DNA of 64,000 bases from Lamellibrachia satsuma (taxonomy: Eukaryota; Annelida; Polychaeta; Sabellida; Siboglinidae), in NCBI GenBank assembly GCA_033239005.1, contig BSQZ01000028.1, positions 1,245,001 through 1,309,000 on the forward strand, read 5' to 3'. The notes below the pieces were generated by a model, which ran no database searches, was not told the origin of the DNA, and saw only the letters and a list, made by a program, of their open reading frames with translations. Positions 10,304 to 22,918 of this stretch are shown here, one piece after another. The first letter of the stretch is position 1. The number at the start of each line of letters is the position of its first letter. The position numbers were made by a program, and so were the translations under genes.

Positions 10304-11218
10304 CAGGTGGATATTAAATTAAGCAGTTGTGTGAAGAAGGGGATATCGATTCACAAGAACTATTATCACCCGGAAAGTAACAATGTCTCGGGCAGGCAAA
10401 TTCCTCCGATCCCCAGAATGTGTAATTACGACATCTTTTCTTCCGACCACTAACAATCTTAAGACACGTTTTGCAAAATATATTAACCGGAAATGTCCCA
10501 GTTGCCAGAAAGCAGTACTTCCTCAACGACTCATTAAAAACCTGCGATGCTAAGAGACAAATAATAACAGTTGTAAGAACTTACAATACAATATCGAATA
10601 AAATGAGGTATATAAGATTTGTGTATTCACACTTGCAACTATTATATGTTCGTAGGCTCAACCGCGGCACTCTCGATTGTTGTAGCGAGTTGCTTCGGGT
10701 CGTAATGTGTATGTTCTCTTATGATCCGATTCATAAACAGTTCATATTGAATAAATGGAGATTGTTTTGTTCCGCTGTACACAGTACTATGCGATACGTT
10801 ATCAATAGAAAAACATTTTTATTAACAAATCCATAATTTTAAACACACAGTAATCTCAAAGCTACGCAGTATATTACATATCACGGCAAAGCAAATTAGT
10901 TTAGCGTTAGTAATAATTGTTAATTTGTATTCTGGGATTCTTAAAATAAACTATGTCTTAAATAGGGAAACATTACACTACATATCGATTAAATGTATAT
11001 ACTTATTGTTGCCGTTATTTACCCTATATCATGCCGTTGACGTTAATAATGTTTGGTGTTCAATGACGTCATCCGGGTATCGATGCTCTAAACATCGCGT
11101 CGACAGATGTCGCAACTTGTCAAATATGCTGAATGTATACGAAGGCACAATCATTGAGGTCGAATTCTTAACACTTCTGCGTTGTGGGATGTCGGAAGCT
11201 GGTGTCGTTAGGAATAAT
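10304..11218. other. Interval downstream of the astacin gene
   Basis: AT-rich with short ORFs only. The minus-strand ORF at 10314-10526 has several Cys (IFCKTCLKIV and ACPRHCYF) but no family I recognise. The interval is downstream of the astacin stop codon and could hold its 3' UTR. Confidence 0.4.
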
Positions 11219-11224
11219 TTTATT
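11219..11224 (-). terminator. Candidate polyadenylation signal of the astacin gene
   Basis: AATAAA on the minus strand overlaps the TAA stop codon by one base (TAAATAAA). It is the only consensus hexamer close to the stop, but a signal this close would leave a very short 3' UTR. Confidence 0.35.
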
Positions 11225-14200
11225 TACTTGGGTGCTAGTTTGTAGCACAGCTTGAATCCCTTTCTGTTGTATGCAGGGACACTGTCCGAATAGCTGTTTG
11301 TGAAGAGTGGGTACTTAGCGTTGAAGATAACCATCATCGTGTTGCTGTCTGACGTCAGTTTACCCTTTCCGTTGAAATCTGGCACTCCCATGTTGCCGCA
11401 GAACCTGGACGATATTAGAATATATTAGTGGCATATTGTACAATGGCTAAAACTGTTGAGTTTTGTCAGTATGAAAGACGTCCAAAGTGGCACATAATAG
11501 AATGTTCATAATATCGAACTTGTGTCAAATAAATAACGATGATAATAGTCGTTGTGACAAAAACGACGTTGATGAAAACGAAGGCAATAACATGGTTATG
11601 GTTATAGTTATGGCAATTGCGATTTAACAATTACACGGAGTAACTACATACCATTTCCATGGAGTACCTACACGTTAACGCTTTTGATGATGTATTTCGA
11701 AAGAATACACGACCGATGGAGTAATCGGAACTATTTGTGAAACGCTTCGATTGCTTGAATATGCTACTGGTCAACTGACCTCGGTCCGCGGAGTGACTGG
11801 TCCTTCCTGTACTTGATCTCGACCCAGTGGTAACACGAGGGACCCTCATCGTCGCAGTAAATGCTGAACCGCGGCCCGGCAAACCGAACCTCGATCGTCC
11901 GGCCCCGTCTAGCCTATGTAACGATACATATTCTTATATACAGATTCTCAATAGATGCCAGTATTTGTTTTGTTAAATGAAGGACCTAACGATAAGTTTA
12001 TAACATATACTAATCGTCGATTGAAAGCCACTTTCCTCGTTTGTGATATCAAGTTAAAACTCTGTTTGTATAAGATTGATTTTAATTTTGGAGATTTATT
12101 TTGAAACTTTCGGAAAACACTGCAGGGAAACACGTAGGATAACCAGATAATAAGCACGACATGTGTGTTCACTCTTACCACCAAGTATAACGATGCATTC
12201 ACTGGTAACCACTTCACCAGATGCTTAGCTCAGTTATACATCAACGTCAAATTGAAGTGACTCACCTTGAAGAGCCAGTTGCACTTGTCTCCGTGTATGT
12301 ACACTCCATCGCCGTTCGCCTGGTTGTAGTTGCGGGTCGACACGCAGTGTTCCGTGCGAGAGCGCACAGTTATAGCCCTAGAACTAGTGGGATTGCAGCC
12401 TGTGAACACACACGTGACCAACCGTAACAACCATGATGTAATTGTAAGCGTGTGTTACTTGTAAAATAAATAAAACTTACTAGCTTTGTCGGCGCAATTT
12501 TATTTAAGCGATTCATGCAGGATTTGTGTTTGCTTAATAAAGGAAAAGGGCTTTCGGAGATCCGTGTAGGCGTGGAAGACCGTGTAATTGCGCATATAAA
12601 ATTGACTGTACCTCCATGGGCTGGTGCTGGGTAGCGACATCGCCTTCTGCCGAACCCGTCCGGACACTTGCACTTGGAGCAGTCGTTCGGGTCTCGGTAG
12701 CCGCCGTTGTAGCAGCGCACGAGCGGCGTCACACCGGCACATTGGTCTGCGGCGACGCGACGGACGTTAGACACGACGACGACAAGCTCAGACATGGCAG
12801 GGTAGTAGACAAGGCGACAGGACAAACAGGGCGACAGACGACACTTACAAGGTAACCGTTTGTCCACGGCGGCACGTTGAGAATGCCAGGCATGGTGGTA
12901 CACTCATAATGGGATAAGTTAGAGAAGCGACTGACCTTCACAGTAGGCGAGATTGGCGAGCTTAGAGTCAAAGAAGGACAAACCGATTCGTTGGCCCATC
13001 GTCTTCTCGTATAGAGGGTTAGTCGGCTTGATAGAACGAAGAGCTCCGATGCTCTGTTCCTGTCCACGAAGTAACACACAGAATCAGGTTTGGTTTAGCA
13101 ACTGAATTAAGTTAAACATAGTGATTGTTACTTTGTCATCCAAAACCATCACAATTGAGTCGTTATGATCATCATTAAATTTCACTTTCATCATTGTCGT
13201 CGTCATTCTCATCAGCGTCATCATCATCACCGTCATCGCAATTTTCATCATCATCGACATCGTCATCATCATCGTTGTCATCATCATCATAATCGTCGTC
13301 ATCATCACCACCATCATCATCATCATCATCACCATCATCACCGTAATCATCGTCATCCTCACCACCATCATATAAATTATGTAACAAGTGCAGTGACGTA
13401 ATCACACTTGTACTTGATTCAGTCTGTCGTGTTTTAAATTATTAAGGTAATACTAACTTATAGGGAACATAGTTAAATTAAAGACTTATTAAAATTAAAT
13501 TAAATGAGCATGCAACCATTCCTTTTCAATGTTTCACTTGACTTGCCTTTCATACATTTCTCACGACTAACATTACATGTACAACTTGTCGTTTTATTGC
13601 TGCATTATTCGATGAAGAGTATGAACAGTTAATTTCACCACATGTGCTTACCGTTGGTGTATAGTGCATCACCGACCCGTAGTCGTACGGGACGGTCGTA
13701 TTAGTGTCGATCAAACTGGAGTTGAGTTTTTCGTAGTTGCTTCTGTACCACGGGTATACGTAAGACATGTTCACCGTCACGTAGTCGTCTCGGTCGGGGC
13801 GCACGTGCTCGTGCCAGAAGCCAATCGCGTGGCCGATTTCATGGACAGGGAGTCCTAGCTGCTCAGAGTTACACACATTTGTACTGGATGGCGATTACAT
13901 TGTGTCGGAAAAGTTCGCCTTATGTGAATATTGAGATTTGCATAGCAGGCATCTTGTGGCTTCATTCCTATTGAAAAGGGCGGATTACGATGATCTAACG
14001 TGATCTACCTAGGGCAATTGACACATGTATCTGCAATAGTATGTATGTCATTAATGTTCGGTGACCTATGAAGCAGGGGAAACGTACTTGGTGGGTGCAC
14101 CCGTAGGAGTTGAGGTTTATCTGTTGTGGAAAGGTCGTACTTGGTGGGTGCACCCGTAGGAGTTGAGGTTTATCTGTTGTGGAAAGATCGTACTTGGTGG

Positions 14201-16006
14201 GTGTACCCGTAGGAGTTGAGGTTTATCTATTGTGGAAAGAACGTACTTGGTGGGTGCACCCGTAGGAGTTGAGGTTTATCTGTTGTGGAAAGATCGTCGA
14301 CTTCGGAACTCTGCCGACGTATGAATAGCAGCTGCAGATAATAAACATAACACAACATAACATAACATAATATAAATGCAGCAGTAACTCTTAGAAGATA
14401 TTATTTTCCTCGTGGTTGCAGGGTAACACTAATAGCTTCATCTGGCCGTTTTCCGCATGCGGCATCGGTGACAATACTATGATTAAGATTCGACGGGGTC
14501 CCATTAGCATCATATAATGGCATCAATGCGAAACGTTATCACATCACGAAAGATGCGTGTGTGTAAAAACACAGCATAACATTACTGCTGTTGTCGAATC
14601 GGCAACAATTACTACAACAACATCTAGGCGTAGTACCACTGCCACTACTACTAGGAAACAAATATCTGCACCGTGAACGGCAACAATAAATAACAGCAAC
14701 AATAATATGATTACAACTATTTCCAACACTACACTCATTACTATTACCATAAATATCATAATCACAAAAGTAATTATTGTTACTATTATTATTATTACAC
14801 TTCCAACTACAAGTGTGGTGAGACTATGCTCCCTCACAAATCCACCATCATTTCTTCATTTGCGTTTACCGGATGCCTTCCGCATACATGATGGGTGAGG
14901 GTAGAACGGTGTTACAGCGAACGACGCCATTCCACAGCGACTACCTACTAGGCTTGGGACGTAAACAGAAGATGTTGCCCTGTGACTTTAGCGTTGGCGG
15001 CGACTTCTTGGAATCTGATGCATGTTTCTGACTCCCAATGTTTGATCGCAGCCTCAATCATCTTCTTAGCTTCCACCGCTGCAAACATATGGGAGAACCC
15101 GCGTGGAATGTTCGTGCAAATAACCACAATACACTTGGTACGGATGACCATTGAAAAGCACCAATATATGACAGTAATGACAGAGTGGTGCTAATTACAG
15201 AATCGTGGTTTTGGGTCTATGCACCTACAAGAGTTACTAAGACATAACCATTTGCAACTGAAAATAAGAATATCACGCCGGTGGTTTACTAGGAAAACCT
15301 TGTTGAACACACATCATCTTAATTCCACAGGCTGCGCCATACTGTTTGATAACCCGATATCACGAGCGTCGAAGTCTAGCAAAATTCGTTGGCCAAATGA
15401 AAATATATTTGTATACAACTATTCGTATACTTGCTAAAAGGATATGGCCATGCTGTTTGCGTCCAAACTTAACTTATGTAACATTTGTTTACTAAGCTAA
15501 TCCTCTTTCTGACAACGTAACACGCTTGTTTTGAAACTTGGCGTTGGTTCTGTTTATGTTACCCGATTTTCACAGAACTGCGCATGCGCTTATCGGACTC
15601 GCTGGCTAACATGTCAGCCCTAAGTCAACCGGAAAAATAACCGGAATTTCCCACTTTTATAACACATTCTGAGTAAATCACTGTCGTGATAGTCTTGATT
15701 TTAGTTGCACATGGTTAGTTTTTATTATCATCGCTTGTAGGTGCGTAGCCCCCAAACCTTAACATTTGTTTCGCTTTAACTTAGTAAGACGAGAATGAGC
15801 AAGTTACGACCAAAACATATATCCTGACTGACTGAATGGATAAGTAATTGTCCTGCTTATTTTACCAATATGTGATATCTTTGGTACTGGTGCTGAATCC
15901 ATGAAATTCACCATGATATTAATATGGGTTTTCGTATCATAAGATGTAAGAATGTAACGGCGAAGAGTAATCTTGGATTTAAATGTTTGAGCAACACATT
16001 GTTCAC

Positions 16007-16082
<76 letters not shown>

Positions 16083-19038
16083 TCTCTCTATCTATCTCTC
16101 TCTCTCTCTCTCTATCTATCTCTCTCTCTCTCTCTCTCTCGTTCTCTGTCCCTCTCCCTCTCCTCTTCTCTCTCCATCCTCCTCCCACTCCCTCCCTCCC
16201 TCCTCTCTATCTCTCTGAAATGGTGTGCATCAGCCAAATTGCCAGTCTATGTGCGTTTCGAGTTAAACATGATTTGTCCGTAGTTACCATACACAGCGGA
16301 CCTGCCCAATTAGATTCCAGTTCAAGTCCTTGTTCGAGCAAAAGTTACTTCGCGTTGCGTGCATTGTAAATATAAAACATTACAACAATGAAAACATTAT
16401 ATCGTGACTGAGTTCACAGTTATGATGCGTATTCGGATAAACAAAATATTTCGATTTTTAAAAGAGGGAAAAGTCGTAAACCTCGAAACAAAACTAAACG
16501 ACGCATCTGTTTATTCTCACTTACTGTGTGTTCCGTCATACTTATAGATTATTGGCATTTGCCACTTATAGACTGGTAAGTTCTTGAAGTTGAGCAGCTT
16601 TCGCTTGTGTCGACGCTTGTGCAGCTCGACACATTCTCTGGCCTGGTCGAGCGTCGGCAACGAGCCGAACAAGAACATGTCCATGTTGTCGTGTTCCTCC
16701 TGCGTTACCTGCAAACGTCATGGATACTACTTCAGACCAATCACCACACGAAGATCTGCTGAATCATGGTGTCGCACCCTGTCACAGGGTTACGAACAAT
16801 CACTTATCTCACGTAATATATTAATTATTATTATTATTGTTACTATTATTATCAATTTATTATTATATTTATTATTTATTATTTTCAATGCGTGGATACA
16901 TGTATACTAGAAATTAAGAACCCATAAACAATTGAACTCAAAATGTGTAACTGACTACTATGTCAGCAAAACTATGAACATTTGTCATAAGTCAGCATTA
17001 GCAAAATGTCGATGTGATTGAACAAAAGTAAAGTAAAGTAAAACTGCTTGCATCCTAAAAATATTACACAGATTGTGTGCGTAATGTATTTATGTTTTGC
17101 ATTTTATTGCATGTGTACATGGAGTGAATGTTTTTAATAAAACGTTTACTTACTTGCTTACTTACTTACTTACTAGCATGCGTATAAAACTTAAGTCATC
17201 AGACTTGTTGTGCAACTCACCTTGTGGCCTTCATTTCGCAGCATCATGACCTTGCACCGTTTGACGAGTGCGAGCAGCTCGTTGTAAGCCCCCTTGTTGA
17301 TACCGTGTAGTGCCAGCCACTCCTCGCGACTCTCGTGTCCCGGCGGCGTCCACAGAGCCTCGGAACCCCCTTGTAACCACCGTCTCTTCACGCCGGAGTC
17401 CTGTATAGTGAAGTGAGATGCAGTAAATCATCATCATATATTTAGCAGCTACATTACTGCTTAAGACAAATCATGTTATTTTCTTTAGCAGCGTGGACGC
17501 GTTGATCACCAATTGTAATTTATATTGTGTGAGCTTCGTTACAAACATAATGCATACTTCCACAACTAACCACTAAACACCCACTTTCCACCAACGAATT
17601 ATATAAATTTAGGGGCATCAGACTAATTACCGTTATTTCATTATGCTTTCCGCTGGCTTTATTATTTAACAATTCCGATGCATTAAAATAACGGCGAACA
17701 GTTGCAAATGGTGGCGAAGCGACGTATAGTTAAATCATCGTAGATTTTGAAATAGTTGTACCAAGAAAGTGTAACAGCTGACAATAATATTATATCGGTT
17801 AGTTTCATGGGCGTCAGGGGGAGGGGGGGCAAGGGGGGCACATGCCCCACTGGATCTGGATGTTTGTAAAATGTAGGTATTTTATGGCGAGTAGATTGTT
17901 TACTGTTTGTGTTAAGTAGATCATCTAGTCTATTTATTAATTAATTATATATAATTATATCATTATTGTTAATCATTTAAATCAGACAGGAGAATTTGTT
18001 GCCCCTTCTGGAAAAAAGCCTCCGGACTCCCCTGGTTAGTTTTACAACTTTCAAAAAGTGTTGTGCTACTAACGGTGACGAATGTACGTGTGTATTCACC
18101 AGTGCCTGACCAGAATTGTTTTTACAATATCTCCAGACTAGGCAAAGTCAATCGCCATACAATGTTCTCTATCTGGCTGTTGCTGTTGTATAGGCGAAGA
18201 GCACGCTCGGCAGAAACGTATACATTTTCATGAAATGTGAAACCTTACAAAACCGCCATAAACAGAGTAATAAACATGTATTTTATGCCTGTATGCATTC
18301 TTATATAAATATATCACTAAAGTTACCTGACAGTAACCATGTAAAAGTGTGAAATTCTTGTCAGAACGCATGTGCTTGTAAATTTTTTTTATATAACCGG
18401 ATGTTGTGTGAGCGAGTTTACCAAAAGGGATTCTCGTAGATCAATATAAGGCCACGCTAAGAATTGCCGTCTGCTGGCCATAGAGTTACATCATTAATCA
18501 TCCCCCTATAAACTACTAACTTACTAACGCGTGTTTTATTTATGTCTGTGCTGCTGTCCTCATTCTACACGAAATCGCGTTAGACCATGTGACCCAAAGG
18601 CAACATCCCGTGCACGGCTATTTATGAAATCTTTTCCATGTGACCGATAAATGTACTCATAAATAATTATTTGGAGCACATTCCTTCTGTTTCTTGAAGT
18701 CGAAGTGTCGGTTGTATGTCACGGAATACACATGTGAAACATTTAGTGCGTATCGGTTTTAAAACTTAAGTTATTAGTTCTGTAGCCATTTGGCTACTGA
18801 AAGCCCAAATCCATGCATAGAAAAATCACGGCCAAGAACTCCGCCCCTAGGCCTAGCTCAAGAGTGGGGCGGAAGACTCTGCCTATCTCCAGACGTGCTC
18901 TGGTGTTCTGTGTACAATAGTGTCACAGTACAGGATCGCCGGCTGCAAAATGTGAATGTGCGGGCTTACTGCTTGAGCGAGGCGTCCGGCGATGATGGTG
19001 GCCACAATTAAAGTCGCCATAACCAGACGTATCAACAT
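11224..19038 (-). CDS. Astacin-family secreted zinc metalloprotease (signal peptide, propeptide, astacin, EGF-like, CUB), 11 exons
   Basis: Exons, in coding order: 19038-18970, 17400-17221, 16708-16525, 15078-14945, 14331-14247, 13858-13652, 13059-12936, 12746-12612, 12399-12266, 11913-11780, 11404-11224. All have AG/GT borders and compatible phases once one surplus base in exon 4 is allowed for; about 521 residues. Exon 1 is a signal peptide (MLIRLVMATLIV..GRLAQA). Exons 2-3 are the propeptide, with a furin-like RHKR before the mature start YKWQMPIIYKYDGTH. Exons 4-7 are the astacin domain: WESETCIRF, CYSYVGR, the zinc site HEIGHAIGFWHEHVRPDRD, the Met-turn SVMHY and MGQRIGLS. Exon 8 is a Cys-rich EGF-like segment ending CPDGFGRRRC. 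Exons 9-11 are a CUB-like domain ending LCYKLAPK. It should be a secreted endopeptidase kept inactive until propeptide cleavage; the substrate is unknown. Nematode NAS and mollusc astacins share this plan. Flaws: the extra base in exon 4 and a reiterated exon 5 end. Confidence 0.88.
13160..13372. repeat. (ATC)n trinucleotide minisatellite inside the astacin gene
   Basis: Interrupted ATC/GTC repeats fill most of the intron between exons 7 and 6. Asp-, His- and Met-rich ORFs read through them on both strands are artefacts. Confidence 0.92.
14083..14331 (-). repeat. Astacin exon 5 (14331-14247) and four tandem 53-bp copies of its 3' end and splice donor
   Basis: Exon 5 reads CYSYVGRVPKSTIF then PQQINLNSYGCTHQ and stops at CAA|GTACG. 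The 53-bp unit (part of the exon, the donor and 13 intronic bases) occurs four times, starting at 14083, 14136, 14189 and 14242. Only the copy at 14242-14294 is joined to the exon's 5' part. Copy 14189 has mutated (Cys codon to Tyr, CAG to TAG). The other two are nearly identical to the functional copy and keep CAAGTACG. Use of a later donor would add 53, 106 or 159 nt and always meet a stop codon (TAA) in the first extra copy. Confidence 0.85.
14945..15078 (-). CDS. Astacin gene exon 4, carrying a one-base frameshift
   Basis: The exon codes for VEAKKMIEAAIKHWESETCIRF then HLLFTSQA (read in two parts). The last bases are GCCTAGTAG before the GTAGTC donor. In the exon's own frame this gives TAG TAG. 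Removing one T (GCC-AGTAG) gives Ala-Ser-Ser joining in phase to CYSYVGR of exon 5, which is the astacin consensus. The exon is 134 nt where 133 is needed. The base is an assembly or sequencing error, an allelic null, or a true inactivating change. Confidence 0.7.
15570..15780 (+). repeat. Dispersed repeat, copy 1 of 2
   Basis: Blocks CACAGAACTGCGCATGCGCT, AACATGTCAGCCCTAAGTCAA, CATTCTGAGTAAA and TTTTAGTTGCACATGGTTAG (each at most 20-21 bases) recur in the same order and orientation at about 30415-30600. Non-coding. It lies in the astacin intron between exons 4 and 3. Confidence 0.65.
16010..16215. repeat. (CT)n microsatellite
   Basis: About 125 bp of CT/CTAT repeats followed by a C/T-rich degenerate tail. 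It lies in an astacin intron. Ser/Leu-rich ORFs here are artefacts. Confidence 0.95.
18970..19038 (-). CDS. Astacin gene exon 1 (signal peptide)
   Basis: ATG in the context GACAAGATGT, then 23 codons with a hydrophobic core (VMATLIVATIIAG) and a signal-peptidase-like AQA end exactly at a GTAAGC donor (GCA|GTAAGC). The exon ends in phase 0, matching the phase-0 acceptor of exon 2 at 17400. No TATA box or transcription start was identified upstream. Confidence 0.75.
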
Positions 19039-20480
19039 CTTGTCGCTGTGGTGTCTTCGCGAATGCTGAAAACATCGATATAAATAGAAAATATATGTGT
19101 GAGATGTTCATCTTCTAATTTATCTTTTTTATGATTAAACATGCCACATGTCGCCATTCAGTTCGTTTTCAAAGCAAATGGGGCCAAGCAAACAAGTTAG
19201 GCCTAACTCGTGTTAAATATATTATTATTTGCTATTGTTTATTATTTTATCAGTATATTCTAAATCGATGTCGGTAAAGTGTACTCCTAGCAACGACAAC
19301 GGGTCGTAACGACTATAATAGTAATAATGTAACGACTGTAGGGGTCATGCCTCAGTTAGACTTCCTGGTGTGTTACAACATGAAAGCAGTCACATAAACA
19401 ATACCATTTAACAATTCTGACACATTGGAAATAACTCAAAATCATGTTAAATAGACAAATTGTCACTTTTCTGAAAAAATTACGCCATATTTGTTTAAAA
19501 ATCAAGCAATTATATAAGTATTAATTTGAAAATAAATGCATTGGTATATTTAAAGAGACAGGCTTCATTGGCTCGCAATGCTCTGGAAATCTAGCGTACA
19601 CGATCTATGATTTTGGCTCGCAATGCTCTGGAAATCTAGTGTATATGATCTATGATTTATTAAGTATCAAACTGGACCTATAATTAAATTATGTGACTGG
19701 TTTTCAACTAATATTATGGACAGAGCATTGTTTTGATTTGGCTGTCAAACAAATATTAATGACGTGACAGGCAGCTGTGTTCCATAATATGTCTAAATAT
19801 ATATATGGTGCTGCAACTTGACACAAAATGTGTCACTTTCTCAGACAAAAGCTTCCCTATTTCAGTCGTTACTACATTAATAACCCAGGGTATACTCCTC
19901 CGCTAGACAACAGCCAGTGCGATTGTTCTGCTGTCCTCCCTGTTGCACCGAAGGTGTCGCACACAGCGGGAACTCTCGCGCACTATCTTACTCTGTCCTG
20001 AGCCACAGCTGTCACTTTGCCTCCTGTTTCAATTCCAAACGGTAAACAACATCTAAAGTCTTCATATCCCGAGATGTTTCATAAAGCAATTTTATTTCGA
20101 CTCACCGATAATTGTACCCTTAATTTCCCTTTTGCCCTGATGACTCTCGTTGAAGAACTTGCATGCGTCTGTGTCTTCCAGTGGGTTGCCTCTGGAACGA
20201 TGCGCTTCACAAGACGAACTCCAGACGGCGAGGAGCGAAGTATAAATATGTATCCCAACAATATGCCGGGTCAAGAAGCCAAAAGGGCGACATCCGCCCA
20301 CCAGCTAAATCACCGTCTTTTCTCCCGATGACTGTGACGTTTGATATTTAAATAACAGCCACAATAAAGTGATGGAACGCAGATTGATATATGGCGAAAT
20401 GTCATAAAATATGTCACTCTACGGAGGGCGGGAAGGTTAGAACACCAACGACGTACCCCCCCCACTAAATTTCAGAATCG
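19039..20480. other. Upstream region of the astacin gene, with one GC-richer patch
   Basis: Mostly AT-rich. Two copies of a 46-bp sequence beginning TGGCTCGCAATGCTCTGGAA lie at about 19569-19660. The stretch 20100-20330 is richer in GC and has a GTGAGT donor-like site on the minus strand (about 20101-20106), so it could be a decayed or untranslated exon. No family was recognised in either direction and no gene is called. Confidence 0.35.
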
Positions 20481-20538
20481 GTGTTCACATCATTTGGATT
20501 AACATATTTTATTCCGAAGGAATGTTCAATAAATAAAA

Positions 20539-20686
<148 letters not shown>

Positions 20687-20849
20687 CGTATATTCGTGCG
20701 AACTTCTTCGGGAATGCCTGGGCGTGAGTAGGCGTGCTTATAAATGTGAACGTATTGGGTGCTTGCATTAACCTAAGGTCAGAGCACATTACATTCCTGG
20801 ACATAATGTTAGTGCACACAATATAGCACTGGCGCCGCAGTGTCACTAG

Positions 20850-21650
20850 CAGACCTGGGGTAGATACATCACCAATGTATCTAGATACGATACAGATACA
20901 ATGGAAATGTCAAATATACAGCCACATCTAGATACGTGAATTTTAAATGTATCTAGATACAGATACATATACATTCAAATGTATCTAGATACAGATACAT
21001 ATACATGTTTGATACCGCTTTGAACACTGTCAGGGAAAACACACTGAATATGTATTTTATATGTTATTCAGGTAATATCATACATGGTATAATCATCAAT
21101 CTCTCAGTTCAACTTTCTAATGCATCTACTTAGTGTTCATACGTGTCAACTAGTAATACTGACACTGACACATGAACAGCTCACCTTTTATATGATTCAC
21201 ATGGCAAGCATTAAAGTAAACTTAATTGCTATGATGTTATTTGATGCTTGACATGTGTCACTTCATGATCTGCTCAAGATTTCCATATGAATGACTTTGA
21301 GTGATCCAAATGACTTCGCTAATTGCTTTTAAAAACATGAAACAAATATAATTACTAATTATATAATCATCAATGAAGCAATATTTCTTCATCAACACTC
21401 TTGAACTACTTCAGACTGTGAGTAATTACTTCTCTATCTAATTGCAATTCACCAATGGAATGTTTCCAGCAAAATCTGTGATATACATTGTATCTGAAAT
21501 GTATCTGAAAAGTATCTGAAAATTCAGATACATCGCTACTGTATCTAGATGCAAATACAGATAATTTTCATTTTGAACAAAAGTATCTAGATACAGATAC
21601 AGATACTTCGAAAAATGTATCTATATACAAAAGATGCAGATACAGGTCTG
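20850..21650. mobile_element. hAT-like non-autonomous DNA transposon (MITE) with subterminal GTATCTAGATAC repeats
   Basis: The ends are inverted: CAGACCTG at 20850 and CAGGTCTG at 21643-21650. They are flanked by GTCACTAG (20842-20849) and GTCAATAG (21651-21658), an 8-bp target duplication with one mismatch, as hAT transposases produce. Both ends are packed with palindromic GTATCTAGATAC and GATACAGATAC motifs (20875-21010 and 21490-21640), while the 480 bp between them is AT-rich and has no ORF. Subterminal repeats are usual transposase binding sites in hAT elements. No transposase remains. Confidence 0.75.
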
Positions 21651-21658
21651 GTCAATAG

Positions 21659-22756
21659 ACAGTTTGTTAATGATCACTGAACAGTATGTCACCATTAGTA
21701 GGTTACCATTGGTAACAATGACATTGTGCCAATCGTTATGTTCATAACTCCAGGGTTTCCAGAGAATCTCCACAGTTACATCATAACTTAATTATTTTCT
21801 TTTTTACATTAAGCAACATTGTCATGACCAACTTGCGTGTGTATGTAACTGAAATAAAGTGCATCCAATCAACCCAAAAGCAAGGTTATTTATTTGCCCT
21901 ATGCTACATCACAACTTGTTTGACCTGCTTAGTTTCTCCTCAGCTTCTCGGGGCGTTCGTGAGTAAACATGTAGGATGGGTTCGAATAACACAGTCTCGA
22001 ACCTTCAAACACAATAAAAGTGTTCCTATTAAACCGCATTTTAGCGAACGGGTTGGCGATGACGTAGATTATATTTAACTATCGAGACGGATATTTTTTA
22101 ATATCACCTCGTCATACAAGCTGACTTAAAGAATAATCATATTATATCAGATTGGTGCATTTAATTATGTACATGTCGTTTGTAGTTTAATTATTGGTAC
22201 ATGGAATTGGCATGCATTACACAATATAACATTTCGGTCGTTGAACTGTTTTCAATGTCTCTTCGAAACCCACTAATCTTTTTACTAAAAATGTCTTTCA
22301 TGTTGATTAAAACAATGAAATTCCAGTCAAGCAATAATTTTAGAACATATAAATTCTAAATGTAAATGTCAATATACAATGGTTGTCAAACACAAATAAA
22401 AAGCAATGACGATTCCTACTCGACCCTTAGGTAAAAAAATGACATGTACAAATTATACCCATGACAACCCGGTGTGTATGCAGCCACATGTCTTACTTAG
22501 TTCTCACAAATAAAATGAAAGAGCTTCTGTAATGCCAACTGTCATGCTTCCAGTAGTTTAAAATTTCAAGTAGTATTTCAGTTCGGGACACTTTAGTTAG
22601 GCTTCATTATTCAGTCTAAGTGCTAAATGTTTACAAAATAGTTTAGCACAAGTACATTGGGCAGCCCGTGTCTGCTGGCGGCAGCGGGTCAGTTATAAAA
22701 CTTGTCTCTCTGTAAGCCCAAACAACATAAACATCTCGGTGTAATAAATAATCTTC
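21659..22756. other. AT-rich interval without a recognisable gene
   Basis: The short ORF at 21824-22078 has no known domain. No splice-compatible coding exon was seen. Confidence 0.5.
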
Positions 22757-22918
22757 CTTGCACCTTTTGACGAGTGCGAGCAGCTCGTTGTAAGCCCCCT
22801 TGTTGGTACCGTGTAGTGCCAGCCACTCCTCGCGACTCTCGTGTCCCGGCGACGTCCACAGAGCCTCGGAACTCCTATGTAACCACAATCTGTTCACGCT
22901 GTCGGCAACGCCGGAATC
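22757..22918 (-). pseudogene. Duplicated astacin propeptide exon (copy of exon 2)
   Basis: On the minus strand the same acceptor context (CACTATACAG) leads into DSGVADSVNRLWLHRSSEAL, then SREEWLALHGTNKGAYNELL and ALVKRCK, clearly homologous to the exon at 17400-17221. It carries four extra residues after DSGV. Similarity stops at about 22757, before the equivalent of MMLRNEGHK and its GTGAGT donor, so the copy cannot splice the same way. The upstream intronic flank is also shared. It is either a remnant of a tandem astacin duplication or an alternative exon that lost its donor; no other astacin exons lie nearby. Confidence 0.75.

Noticed and set aside
13084..13405. Met-, His- and Asp-rich ORFs on both strands
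   Set aside because: They arise from an ATC trinucleotide array inside an astacin intron.
20100..20330. GC-richer stretch with a donor-like GTGAGT on the minus strand, possible exon
   Set aside because: No family similarity in any frame and no convincing acceptor.
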